Part shown: piece after piece, positions 7,999-15,374 of the stretch | How the letters are laid out: each line of letters opens with the position of its first letter | Position numbering within the stretch: the first letter of the stretch is position 1 | Source: Clostridiaceae bacterium | GTDB lineage: Bacteria; Bacillota; Clostridia; Oscillospirales; Butyricicoccaceae | Direction: 5' to 3' | DNA length: 48,015 bases | Assembly (NCBI GenBank): GCA_009911355.1 | Contig: QXXE01000029.1 | Location: 1 to 48,015, forward strand | The notes under the pieces: model-generated | Seen by the model: the letters and a program-made list of their open reading frames with translations, nothing else | Told to the model about the DNA's origin: nothing | Databases searched by the model: none | Position numbers and translations under genes: made by a program

Positions 7999-8068
7999 GC
8001 CCGCGCCCTGCGCTGTGGGCGGCTGTAACGCCGCTTGGCAGCACAGGGCGCGGGCATTTTGTGTTTTT
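7999..8068 (+). terminator. Long GC-rich terminator hairpin
   Basis: GCCCGCGCCCTG (7999-8010) pairs perfectly with CAGGGCGCGGGC (8044-8055), with an inner GGCGGC/GCCGC stem, and is followed by ATTTTGTGTTTTT. It would end transcription of the small gene upstream. From 8069 to 8263 I see no gene. Confidence 0.65.
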
Positions 8069-8263
8069 ATGCCGGCGGGGAATTTTTTAATGGCTATTTA
8101 GAACTTTCAGGAAGAATTTCCCATTCATACTGGCGGAATCTGAAAAGCCCGGGACATGCGCCGGGAGCGCCCGCCGCAGTGTTTCCCGTGCATCTTTGCC
8201 GAAATGCACGCGGAAAAACTTGGGGTAATTGCACAAAAGGGGCTGGTAAAAGGGCGCAAAATC

Positions 8264-8272
8264 TGGTATACT
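8264..8272 (+). promoter_or_regulatory. Extended -10 promoter of the dehydrogenase gene
   Basis: TGGTATACT gives an extended -10 (TGn then TATACT 8267-8272); the -35 position TGGTAA (8244-8249) is weak. The 150-base leader holds a GC-rich stem (GCCGGGG/CCCCGGC near 8284-8302) but no riboswitch class I recognise. Confidence 0.55.
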
Positions 8273-8426
8273 AGGGGTGTAACGCCGGGGGCGGCTCCCC
8301 GGCAGTTGTTCCGTGCGCAGGGGCGTGCGCCGGCAGGATCAGACTCTAAGATCAAATTCGCCTGGAGAGCCGCGGTTTTCCAACAGCGCCGCAGGCGCAG
8401 TTTTTATGAAAGGATGAAAACGAAGC

Positions 8427-10043
8427 ATGAAATTGACATTACAAGGGTTGCAGGCAAAAGCCGGCTGGGAAAGCTACCGCCTGCCCGCTTATGACGTTGC
8501 AGCTGTCCGCGAACGCACCGCGAAGCATCCTACCTGGCTGCATTTCGGCGCGGGCAGCATTTTCCGCGCGTATCCGGCGATGATGGTGCAGCGCCTGATT
8601 ACGGCGGGGCTGATGGATACCGGCATTATCGTCTGCGAAAGCTATGACGAGGAGCTCATCGACCACGCGTATACCCCCTTTGACAACCTTTCGATTGCCG
8701 CTACCCTCCATGCGGACGGCTCGATCAAGAAAGTGGTGGTTGCATCCATCACCGAGAGCCTGAAGCTCAGCGAGGACTGGGACCGCGTGCGTGAGATTTT
8801 CTGCGACCCCGGCCTGCAAATGGTATCCTTTACCATTACCGAAAAGGCGTATACCCTGCGCGAAGGCAACCGCGAATTCAAGGACTGCGTCATTGAAGAC
8901 CTCGAGCGCGGCCCGACCGCATGCACAAATGTGATCGCCGCCGCCACCGCCATGTGCCTGGAACGCAAAAAGGCAACCGACCGGCCGCTTGCGCTGGTTT
9001 CCCTGGACAACTGCTCGCACAACGGCAGGCGGCTCCAGCGCTCCATCCTGGAGGTTGCGCGCACATGGAAGGAAAAAGGGTTTATCACCGATGAGGACGT
9101 GCAATACCTGACGGATAAGATCTCCTACCCGTATTCGGTAATCGACAAAATCACGCCGCACCCCGACCAGCGCATCCTGGACGTACTGAAGGCAGACGGC
9201 ATCGAGGGCCTCGAAATCAGCGAGACGGCAAAGGGCACGGCGTCGGCCCCGTTTACCAACTCGGAAAAAACACAGTACCTGCTCATTGAGGACAAGTTCC
9301 CGAACGGGCATCCGCCGATCGAGCAGACGGGCGTCATTTTCACGACGCGGGCAATCGTGGATAAGACGGCACGGATGAAAGCATGCACCTGCCTGAACCC
9401 GATTGATACGACAAACGCGATCCTGGGCTGCCTGTTCGGGTACGCGACGATTGCAGACGCCATGGCGGACGCGGACGTACTGGATTTCATTAAAAAGATG
9501 AGCTATGAAGAGGCTATCCCGATGGTAACCGACCCGGGCGTTATCGACCCGTGGGAATTCCTGCACGAAGTGCTGACCGAGCGCCTGCCGAACCCGTACC
9601 TTGCCGACCAGCCGCAGCGTATCGCGACGGACACGTCGCACAAGCTGGGGATGCGCTTTGGCGAAACCATTTTGGCATATTATGATTCGCCGGTGCCTAA
9701 GCACCGCGCTTCGCGGCTGCGGTATATCCCGTTTGTGCTGGCTTGCTGGCTGCGTTACCTGATCGGGGTAGACGACGCGGGGAAGCAGATGGAGCTGTCG
9801 CCCGACCCGCGGCTTGCGTCGCTGCGCGAGGTTTTCGCGGACGTCGAGCTGGGGAGCGTGGTGCCGATGCGCCGGGTCGAGCCGGTCATCAGCGACAAGT
9901 TTATCTTTGGCGTGAATCTGGCCGAGGTCGGCCTGGACGACACCGTGCTGTTCTACTTGAATGAAATGTTGAAGGGGCCTGGCATGGTGCGCAAGATGCT
10001 CAAGCGTGTTTGCAGCGACGAAACCTTCTTTAATTACAACTGA
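8427..10043 (+). CDS. Mannitol dehydrogenase / fructuronate reductase family oxidoreductase
   Basis: A 538-residue polyol-specific long-chain dehydrogenase. The N-terminal Rossmann start is LHFGAGSIFRAY with an acidic residue in CESYDEE; conserved blocks SLDNCSHNGRRLQ near 192-204 and KACTCLNPIDTTNAILG in the catalytic domain match the family Lys-Asn-His/Thr region. These enzymes reduce fructuronate or tagaturonate to mannonate/altronate, or interconvert mannitol and fructose, with NAD(H). Length matches the longer UxuB-like branch. It stands alone between its own promoter and a strong terminator, so substrate choice is not resolved by neighbours. The start has AAAGGA 14 bases before the ATG. 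Confidence 0.88.
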   Translation: MKLTLQGLQAKAGWESYRLPAYDVAAVRERTAKHPTWLHFGAGSIFRAYPAMMVQRLITAGLMDTGIIVCESYDEELIDHAYTPFDNLSIAATLHADGSIKKVVVASITESLKLSEDWDRVREIFCDPGLQMVSFTITEKAYTLREGNREFKDCVIEDLERGPTACTNVIAAATAMCLERKKATDRPLALVSLDNCSHNGRRLQRSILEVARTWKEKGFITDEDVQYLTDKISYPYSVIDKITPHPDQRILDVLKADGIEGLEISETAKGTASAPFTNSEKTQYLLIEDKFPNGHPPIEQTGVIFTTRAIVDKTARMKACTCLNPIDTTNAILGCLFGYATIADAMADADVLDFIKKMSYEEAIPMVTDPGVIDPWEFLHEVLTERLPNPYLADQPQRIATDTSHKLGMRFGETILAYYDSPVPKHRASRLRYIPFVLACWLRYLIGVDDAGKQMELSPDPRLASLREVFADVELGSVVPMRRVEPVISDKFIFGVNLAEVGLDDTVLFYLNEMLKGPGMVRKMLKRVCSDETFFNYN

Positions 10044-10050
10044 CACGGGA

Positions 10051-10074
10051 AAGCCCGCCTCGCGCGGGCTTTTT
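10051..10074 (+). terminator. Rho-independent terminator
   Basis: AGCCCGC (10052-10058) pairs with GCGGGCT (10064-10070), followed by TTTTT, directly after the dehydrogenase stop. The remaining 10075-10286 contains only GC-rich low-structure sequence and no gene. Confidence 0.9.
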
Positions 10075-10286
10075 AGTTTGCCTGCACAGCGGACGGCGCG
10101 ACCCTGCCGCACGCAATGCATCCGCGTACAGCGCAGGAATCACGACAGCAGCCTACAGGCTGCACCCGCGTTTTTTATAAAAAACGGAAAACGCTCCATC
10201 ACGCCTGCGGACGGGGCGGGGCGAGGGGGCACCGCAGCCCCTTGCCGCGCCCGCAAAAAAAATTTCCCAAAACCAGAAAAAAGCCC

Positions 10287-10315
10287 TTGACAAATCTGTC
10301 TGACTGCGTTATTAT
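10287..10315 (+). promoter_or_regulatory. Promoter of the GntR/ABC operon
   Basis: TTGACA (10287-10292), 17-base spacer, TATTAT (10310-10315). YtrA-type regulators usually repress their own operon; a dyad for this is not obvious to me here. Confidence 0.8.
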
Positions 10316-10398
10316 TGTACCAACGACACAGTACAGCAAAACAATAAATAATTAAGCGGCGATTGAAGCGCCGCCCCATGTACTGGAAAGGAGCGCCT

Positions 10399-10791
10399 AT
10401 GAATTGGACCCTGGTAAACGACCGGCCGATATACATCCAGCTGACCGAACAGATCACACAGTATATTGTTGCCGGCGTATTCAAACCCGGAACCCGCATG
10501 GCAAGCGTGCGTGACCTTGCAGCCGACGCGGGCGTAAACCCTAACACCATGCAGCGGGCAATGGCTGAGCTGGAACGCAACGGCCTTGTCAAAACCCACC
10601 GCACCACTGGCAGAATGATTACGGAGGACCTCGAAATGCTGAATCAAATCCGAAATGAACTTGCGGGCGCGCGGGTTGCCGAATTTCTGGACGGCATGAA
10701 GACCATCGGCTTTTCCCCAACGGAAGCCGCCGCACTGCTCACCCAAAAAGCCCAGGAAATGGATGTTGACCGGAAGGAGGAAGCTGTATGA
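10399..10791 (+). CDS. GntR-family regulator, YtrA subfamily
   Basis: A 130-residue transcription factor. The start MNWTLVNDRPIYIQL and the helix-turn-helix GTRMASVRDLAADAGVNPNT with MQRAMAELERNGLV are typical of the short YtrA group, which lacks a large effector domain and controls adjacent ABC transporter genes. AAAGGAG at 10387-10393 fixes the ATG at 10399; an in-frame ATG at 10363 lacks a ribosome site. The stop overlaps the ATPase start by ATGA. By family habit it represses this operon until a drug or envelope signal releases it. Confidence 0.93.
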   Translation: MNWTLVNDRPIYIQLTEQITQYIVAGVFKPGTRMASVRDLAADAGVNPNTMQRAMAELERNGLVKTHRTTGRMITEDLEMLNQIRNELAGARVAEFLDGMKTIGFSPTEAAALLTQKAQEMDVDRKEEAV

Positions 10792-11492
10792 ACCAGGAAA
10801 ACCTGATTGAGTGCCAGGATCTGTGCAAATATTTCCTGTCTGCAAAGGCGGTCGACGGGCTGAACCTGACGGTAGGGCGCGGGCGCATCGTCGGGCTGCT
10901 GGGGCCGAACGGCTCGGGCAAAACGACGCTGATCAAGCTGCTGTGCGGGCTGCTCGTGCCCACCCACGGGACGGTCACGATCGACGGCGAGCGCCCCGGC
11001 CCTTATACCCATTCCATCGTCAGTTACCTGCCGGACCGCATGTACCTCAGCGATTGGATGAAGACCTCCGACCTGATCGACTTCTTCACCGATTTTTACG
11101 CCGATTTTGACCGCGTCAAGGCCCACGATATGCTGCGTTCGCTGAATATCTCGCCTTCCGACCGGCTCAAGACCATGTCGAAGGGCACGAAGGAAAAGGT
11201 GCAGCTGATCGTCACGATGGCGCGGCAGAGCCAGCTGTACCTGCTCGACGAGCCGATCGGCGGAGTCGACCCGGCGGCGCGCGACTATATCCTGAACACC
11301 ATCCTGACAAATTATTCCGAAAATGCAGCCGTCATGATCTCGACCCACCTGATCTCGGACATCGAACGCGTGCTGGACGAAGTCATATTCCTGAAAAATG
11401 GTATCATGACCCTCCATGACACCGTTGACAATATCCGCGAGACCGAAGGGAAGTCGGTCGACCAGCTTTTCAGGGAGGTATTCGCATGCTGA
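10788..11492 (+). CDS. ABC transporter ATP-binding protein (YtrB-like)
   Basis: A 234-residue ATPase with Walker A GPNGSGKTTL near residue 38, Walker B LYLLDEPIGGVDPAARD near 150, and the switch His in STHLISDIERV. The signature motif is degenerate (MSKGTKEKVQ instead of LSGGQ), a form usual in GntR-linked ABC-2 systems. It overlaps the regulator upstream and the permease downstream (start of the permease lies seven bases inside it), so the three genes are tightly coupled. Likely exports or resists an envelope-active compound; substrate unknown. Confidence 0.93.
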   Translation: MNQENLIECQDLCKYFLSAKAVDGLNLTVGRGRIVGLLGPNGSGKTTLIKLLCGLLVPTHGTVTIDGERPGPYTHSIVSYLPDRMYLSDWMKTSDLIDFFTDFYADFDRVKAHDMLRSLNISPSDRLKTMSKGTKEKVQLIVTMARQSQLYLLDEPIGGVDPAARDYILNTILTNYSENAAVMISTHLISDIERVLDEVIFLKNGIMTLHDTVDNIRETEGKSVDQLFREVFAC

Positions 11493-12301
11493 CAAAACTG
11501 CTCAAATATGAATTCCGCTCCATTGGGCGGCAGCTGATCCCGCTGTACCTCGGGGTGCTCGGGCTCGCGGTGGTCAACCACTTTTTCTGGTTCAGTATGC
11601 CCTCGAACCGGGGCGGGCTGAACGATGCGCTTGGCGGCGTGCCCGCAATGGCTACAATGACGGCCTATATCGCGGTCATCGTCGCGCTCGGCGTGGTTAC
11701 GCTGCTGCTGATTATCCAGCGGTTCTATAAGGGGCTGCTCACCGAAGAAGGCTACCTGATGTTTACCCTGCCCTGCAAGCCGTGGCAGCTGATCGCCGCA
11801 AAGGGCATTACCGCCGCCTGCATGACCATTGCTGCAAGCTGCGTCGGGTTCCTGTCCATCCTGCTGATGGCGCTTAATTTAAGCGATTGGGGCAATTTCT
11901 TCAAAGGCTTTGCGAAGATCCCATGGCATGAATTGTTTGAAGCGCACGCGCTGTGGCCGCTTTACATTGTCGAATTCGCGATCCTGTGCATCATGGCGCT
12001 GTTTGCTACGGTCGGGCATATTTATGTTTCCATTTCGGTTGGGCATCTGTCCAACAAGCACCGCGTTGCCTGCGCAATCCTTGCGTATATCGGCATCAAC
12101 ATTGCGTGGTCAACGCTGATGGTTACCCTGGCGAATATACTCGATATGTGGTCGTGGGATTTTCGCTGGCTTGACAGCATCGGCACGCCTGCTGAGGTAC
12201 ACATTGTGATGTTTGTGATGATCCTGTCGCAGCTGGCTCCGGCAGCGGTCTACTTCTTCTCAACCAACTGGATTTTGTCGAATAAGCTGAACCTGGAATA
12301 A
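11486..12301 (+). CDS. ABC-2 type transporter permease
   Basis: A 271-residue integral membrane protein with about six hydrophobic segments (for example near 17-35, 55-75, 105-130, 155-185, 200-225, 235-260). The N-terminus MLTKLLKYEFRSIGRQLIPLY and the conserved segment KGLLTEEGYLMFTLPCKPWQLI after the second helix are typical of permeases paired with YtrB-type ATPases. It overlaps the ATPase gene and is followed 98 bases later by a lipoprotein gene with no terminator between them. Confidence 0.88.
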   Translation: MLTKLLKYEFRSIGRQLIPLYLGVLGLAVVNHFFWFSMPSNRGGLNDALGGVPAMATMTAYIAVIVALGVVTLLLIIQRFYKGLLTEEGYLMFTLPCKPWQLIAAKGITAACMTIAASCVGFLSILLMALNLSDWGNFFKGFAKIPWHELFEAHALWPLYIVEFAILCIMALFATVGHIYVSISVGHLSNKHRVACAILAYIGINIAWSTLMVTLANILDMWSWDFRWLDSIGTPAEVHIVMFVMILSQLAPAAVYFFSTNWILSNKLNLE

Positions 12302-12344
12302 CCGGGCGAAAGGCGGTTTTGTGAAGGATGGAACGGTTTGGCAG

Positions 12345-12372
12345 GCCGGGGCATGCTGCATCCTGCCCCGGC
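12345..12372 (+). other. Perfect 9-bp stem between permease and lipoprotein genes
   Basis: GCCGGGGCA (12345-12353) pairs with TGCCCCGGC (12364-12372). No U-run follows, so it could be an mRNA processing or stabilising structure rather than a terminator. Confidence 0.4.
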
Positions 12373-12399
12373 GCTGCGTTCAGGAAAGGAGACATTACA

Positions 12400-12873
12400 A
12401 TGAAAAGACTGATTGCGGCGCTCATGATGGCGAGCGCGTTGGCGGGGCTGATTGGCGGCTGTTCCGCACTCCCGGACGAAGCAGGCAGCGCGGAGGGCGG
12501 CGACAGTGTCAACGATACGCTGGAAAAGGCGGAACAAGTGGAATTCCGCAACGGCAGCGGCGAGGTGCTGCGCACGCTCACCACAAATGACGAGCTGAAC
12601 GCGTTTTTTGAAACGATTGACCTCGGGGATGACTGGGAATGGGTTGACGAGCCGGAGGAAGAGCCGGTAACCGAGCTTACCGCGGCATTCCTACAGACAC
12701 CGACGCAGACTGTGTTCGGGAAAAAGGTGGAGGAAGGCGACTTGGTGGAAACCGCGCGGCTGACCCTGTATGAAGGCGGCAACGTCGCCGAGGTCAGGCT
12801 GGCACTGTTTACCTTCCACGTGGAGCTGCCAGACGAAACGGCGCAGGCGCTGCGCGAAATGGCAGCAGCCTGA
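12400..12873 (+). CDS. Putative lipoprotein, acidic, unknown function
   Basis: A 157-residue protein starting MKRLIAALMMASALAGLIGGC, a lipoprotein signal with the modified Cys at residue 21. The mature part is acidic (Glu/Asp rich around 60-90) and carries no motif I recognise. AGGAAAGGAG precedes the ATG. As the last gene of the GntR-ABC operon it may be an accessory extracytoplasmic factor of the transporter (inference from position). Confidence 0.75.
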   Translation: MKRLIAALMMASALAGLIGGCSALPDEAGSAEGGDSVNDTLEKAEQVEFRNGSGEVLRTLTTNDELNAFFETIDLGDDWEWVDEPEEEPVTELTAAFLQTPTQTVFGKKVEEGDLVETARLTLYEGGNVAEVRLALFTFHVELPDETAQALREMAAA

Positions 12874-12894
12874 AACAATATAATTAAAATATCG

Positions 12895-12920
12895 AAAGGC
12901 AGGGGCGTCCCTGCCTTTTT
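12895..12920 (+). terminator. Rho-independent terminator of the GntR/ABC operon
   Basis: AAGGCAGGG (12896-12904), loop GCGT, CCCTGCCTT (12909-12917), then TTT. Confidence 0.92.
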
Positions 12921-12984
12921 GGAATGGCGGAAACGGGCAGCGCGGCAGGATGGGCAACCGGCGGCGTTTTTGTGTGTTTATGGC

Positions 12985-13013
12985 TTGTCAAACGTTTGTT
13001 TTTTTGATATAAT
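12985..13013 (+). promoter_or_regulatory. Promoter of the MntR-like gene
   Basis: TTGTCA (12985-12990), 17-base spacer, TATAAT (13008-13013). Confidence 0.8.
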
Positions 13014-13086
13014 ATTAAAAAACAGAAGCTTGTCCCGTCCCTGCTGATTGGAGCGGCTGGCGGGCGGGGAAATTACGACGGAAAGG

Positions 13087-13106
13087 GAAGGCAACTGCCT
13101 TCTTTT
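13087..13106 (+). promoter_or_regulatory. Short hairpin with U-run just before the start codon
   Basis: GAAGGC (13087-13092), loop AACT, GCCTTC (13097-13102), TTTT. It ends 12 bases before the ATG of the metal regulator and could be an attenuator or a ribosome-site control element. Confidence 0.4.
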
Positions 13107-13118
13107 GGTGAGAACAGT

Positions 13119-13499
13119 ATGCAAATCCATGAATCCGCTGAAGATTACCTCGAATCCATCCTGATTCTGGGGCAGCAAAAGGGCTCGGTGCGCTCGATTG
13201 ACGTTGCGCAGTATCTTGGGTTTTCTAAACCGAGCGTGAGCCGTGCGGTGAACCTGCTGCGCGAAAATGGTTATATTACGGTTGACCCGAGCGGCTTCCT
13301 GAAGCTGACGAAGAGCGGCCTTGAAATCGCCGACCGCATTTATGAGCGGCATCAATTTATCTCGGCATGGCTGATTTCGCTGGGGGTCGGGCGGGATACG
13401 GCGGTGCGGGACGCCTGCCGGATTGAACATGCAATCAGCGCGGAGTCGTTTGCTGCAATCAAAGCGCATTTCCCGCTGGATGACTGCGATACGCATTGA
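13119..13499 (+). CDS. DtxR/MntR-family metal-dependent regulator
   Basis: A 126-residue DNA-binding protein. The N-terminus HESAEDYLESILIL, winged helix (RSIDVAQYLGFSKPSVSRAVNLLRENGYI) and the dimer/metal region DRIYERHQFISAWL with DACRIEHAIS follow the MntR pattern: Glu and His residues at the usual metal positions are retained. There is no C-terminal SH3-like domain, as in MntR. It likely senses Mn(II) or Fe(II) and represses an uptake system that is not in the window. Monocistronic, with its own promoter and terminator. Confidence 0.92.
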   Translation: MQIHESAEDYLESILILGQQKGSVRSIDVAQYLGFSKPSVSRAVNLLRENGYITVDPSGFLKLTKSGLEIADRIYERHQFISAWLISLGVGRDTAVRDACRIEHAISAESFAAIKAHFPLDDCDTH

Positions 13500-13504
13500 T
13501 GTGA

Positions 13505-13530
13505 AAAGAGGCCGGAAGGTCTCTTTTTTT
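13505..13530 (+). terminator. Rho-independent terminator
   Basis: AGAGGCC pairs with GGTCTCT (one G-U pair), followed by eight Ts. Confidence 0.85.
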
Positions 13531-13673
13531 TGCGGCTTCTACTGCATTTGGGGAAAACGGGAGAACCGATAGGCAGGGTTGCAGGGAGAACGCGGGCAGC
13601 CTTTTCCGTCCATTCTCAATAGCCTGTATATTTTGCTTAATGCAAAGTATAAAATTTATTTTGCAATATATAC

Positions 13674-13702
13674 TTGACATAATGGTTGGAATATTGTATA
13701 CT
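13674..13702 (+). promoter_or_regulatory. Promoter of the XRE/DUF6773-like pair
   Basis: TTGACA (13674-13679), 17-base spacer, TATACT (13697-13702). Upstream TGCAA/TTGCA repeats near 13635-13666 could be an operator for the XRE protein. Confidence 0.85.
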
Positions 13703-13727
13703 GGTTTCAGCAAAGAGAGGTGACGGA

Positions 13728-13922
13728 ATGAAAAACAAAAAAATGAAGCTGGCACGTGCCGAGCAGGAGCTTTCGCAGGCGCAGCTGGCGGCGGCAGTGG
13801 GTGTTACCCGGCAGACGATCGGGCTTATTGAAGCGGGGGGATATAACCCGACGCTGAACTTGTGCATTCAGATCTGTAAGGTGCTTGGTAAAACATTAGA
13901 CGAGTTATTCTGGGAGGAATAG
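13728..13922 (+). CDS. Small XRE-family helix-turn-helix regulator
   Basis: A 64-residue single-domain regulator: LARAEQELSQAQLAAAVGVT with RQTIGLIEAGGYNPTL and a C-terminal LGKTLDELFW, the standard short Xre pattern found before small membrane-protein genes in Firmicutes. The ATG at 13728 follows AGAGGTG; an upstream ATG in the same frame would lie inside the promoter. The next gene starts seven bases after the stop. It probably controls this two-gene operon. Confidence 0.92.
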   Translation: MKNKKMKLARAEQELSQAQLAAAVGVTRQTIGLIEAGGYNPTLNLCIQICKVLGKTLDELFWEE

Positions 13923-13928
13923 GACATT

Positions 13929-14447
13929 ATGAGATATTTTTTTGAAAAGAGCAAGGATGAGCGCGTGGAAGCGGAGCTGAACCGGATTTACCGGATCGGG
14001 TTTTACGTGTTGATGCTGGGGATTGCGTTTGATGTAATTTTGCAGATTACCAGTTTCGATGATGCAAGAGGATTCCCCGGCTTTACTATCAGGCCGGTAG
14101 AATTTGCGGCACTGATTGTTTCATGTGTGCTGTGCCTGGTGCTGATGGTGCGGCGAGGGATTGGCGACGAGGGGCCGTATGCGGAGACTGACCGTTTCCC
14201 GCATGGGCACTATCTCGCGTTTTCGGCGCTTGCGGGGGCGATTGCCGGAGGGCTGCAAGGGGTGCTTTGCGTGCCGAAGTATATGGAGATGGCTCCGGAA
14301 TCGTGGCTGCTGGTTACTGTATTCAGTGCAGCGGGGACATTTGTATGTACCGCACCATTCATTTATCTGATCCAGTACGGATGCTTCCGGGCGGCGAAAA
14401 AGCACCGCGAGAAGGCGGCACAGGCAATTGAAGATGACCGCGATTAA
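13929..14447 (+). CDS. DUF6773-like four-helix membrane protein
   Basis: A 172-residue membrane protein whose start (FFEKSKDERVEAELNRIYRIG then FYVLMLGIAFDV) matches the family that habitually follows small XRE regulators in Clostridia. Hydrophobic segments lie near 23-43, 58-75, 95-112 and 120-145. GGAGG precedes the ATG. Its TAA stop (14445-14447) directly abuts the MITE-like element and forms one copy of that element's target duplication. Function unknown. Confidence 0.8.
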   Translation: MRYFFEKSKDERVEAELNRIYRIGFYVLMLGIAFDVILQITSFDDARGFPGFTIRPVEFAALIVSCVLCLVLMVRRGIGDEGPYAETDRFPHGHYLAFSALAGAIAGGLQGVLCVPKYMEMAPESWLLVTVFSAAGTFVCTAPFIYLIQYGCFRAAKKHREKAAQAIEDDRD

Positions 14448-14609
14448 GAACCCGTATTCACAAGCCCCAAGCGGCGTCTGGACGGCATCTGACGCGGCCA
14501 TGCTGCGTCGCTTTTCCTTGAAATCCGTCAGGACCCCTGCGGAAAATCGTCTTCGCCTGACCACGCCATCTACCGCCCATCCACCACTTCAGCTTATGAA
14601 TACAGGTTC
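14448..14609. mobile_element. MITE-like element, 162 bp, with 17-bp inverted ends and TAA target duplication
   Basis: Left end GAACCCGTATTCACAAG (14448-14464) and right end CTTATGAATACAGGTTC (14593-14609) are inverted copies matching at 15 of 17 positions. TAA flanks both sides (14445-14447 and 14610-14612). The interior codes for nothing recognisable. A TNA duplication suits the IS1031 group of the IS5 family, so it may be mobilised by such a transposase; that assignment is inference. Confidence 0.65.
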
Positions 14610-14633
14610 TAACTGCGCGCTACTGAATGAAAC

Positions 14634-14673
14634 AGCAGCCTGTCACTTATAAATATAAGGGCAGGCTGCTTTT
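14634..14673 (+). terminator. Terminator-like hairpin
   Basis: AGCAGCCTG (14634-14642) pairs with CAGGCTGCT (14662-14670), then TTT. It probably ended the XRE operon before the MITE-like insertion moved it further from the stop. Confidence 0.75.
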
Positions 14674-14903
14674 CTGCGGCTCATTATGGAAATCCGGCAG
14701 CACGTGCGATTTGGAGGAATGTGGTAAAGCGGATGTTGGGAGGGATTTGCGGGAGCCTGGAACCGGCTGGCGTCGTTCTGCCAGCCGGTTCCGGGCGGGA
14801 GCGCTGTAGATGGGGAACCACCAGTGCGCCAACGTCAGCCGACCAGCCCGCTGTCATCATGGCGGGCTGGTCATTGAGCGGTCAGGAAGGGCGGAAAGGC
14901 CAG
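14674..14903. other. Non-coding stretch with two large perfect hairpins
   Basis: No gene is supported. GAACCGGCTGGC pairs with GCCAGCCGGTTC (about 14758-14789) and GACCAGCCCGC pairs with GCGGGCTGGTC (about 14840-14871). Neither is followed by a U-run on either strand. They sit beside the modular repeat at 14904 and may belong to the same palindromic repeat population. Confidence 0.5.
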
Positions 14904-15017
14904 CCCCCGTCCCGCCCGCAGGCGAGGAGAGATGCGGCAGCATCTCGGGGTCTGGGGCATGAGCCCCAGCGGGTGCAGGGCGGAGCCCTGCCGGGTGCAG
15001 GGTGGAACCCTGCCGTG
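14904..15017 (+). repeat. Dispersed GC-rich modular repeat
   Basis: Begins CCCGTCCCGCCCGCAGGCG, then hairpin cassettes GATGCGGCAGCATC, GGGGCATGAGCCCC, CAGGGCGGAGCCCTG and CAGGGTGGAACCCTG in series. Same end module as the copies at 477 and 47889 with a different internal cassette. Confidence 0.85.
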
Positions 15018-15128
15018 AAAATGTAGCGCAGGCAGAGGGCAGCACCATATCTTGTGGGTATTGGGGAATGTGCACACCAATGTCACAAAAATTTTTACGG
15101 AAAAAGACAAAAAAATTGCGAAAAAAGG

Positions 15129-15158
15129 TTGCTTATTAGGGGGGGAAGTCTATATAAT
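15129..15158 (+). promoter_or_regulatory. Promoter of the rnf operon
   Basis: TTGCTT (15129-15134), 18-base spacer, TATAAT (15153-15158). Transcription would begin near 15165, about 210 bases before rnfC. Confidence 0.7.
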
Positions 15159-15164
15159 CTATTA

Positions 15165-15370
15165 TGTAACAGTTTGTTCATTTACGGACTGTTGTTCCCC
15201 CGCTATATGGACAGCGCGCCGAGGACTTGGCAGCCTCTCGGCGGACTGCCCGTATCCTAAAAATACTGCTATCCGCAGTCTTTTTCGCTGCGGCGGAATC
15301 GGAAGCGCCAAACAGCCCCCCGCAGCCGCGGCCTGTGCGGCTTTTCCAGAAATCAAATGAGAGGTGAAAC
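15165..15370 (+). promoter_or_regulatory. Structured 5' leader of the rnf operon
   Basis: About 200 non-coding bases with stems CGCCGAG/CTCGGCG (near 15217-15243) and CCGCAG/CTGCGG around a U-rich loop (near 15277-15297), then the ribosome site GAGAGGTG. I do not recognise a known riboswitch. It may be an expression-control leader, or simply an untranslated region. Confidence 0.4.
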
Positions 15371-15374
15371 TTCA

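Noticed and set aside
8264-8426. Riboswitch before the dehydrogenase gene
   Set aside because: Only one short GC stem is visible, with no conserved aptamer core that I can recognise.
11486-12873. Lantibiotic immunity system
   Set aside because: The regulator, ATPase and permease fit the broad YtrA/YtrB group; no precursor peptide or modification enzyme is present.
14758-14871. Two strong hairpins as terminators
   Set aside because: Neither is followed by a T-run on either strand, so they were described as palindromes only.
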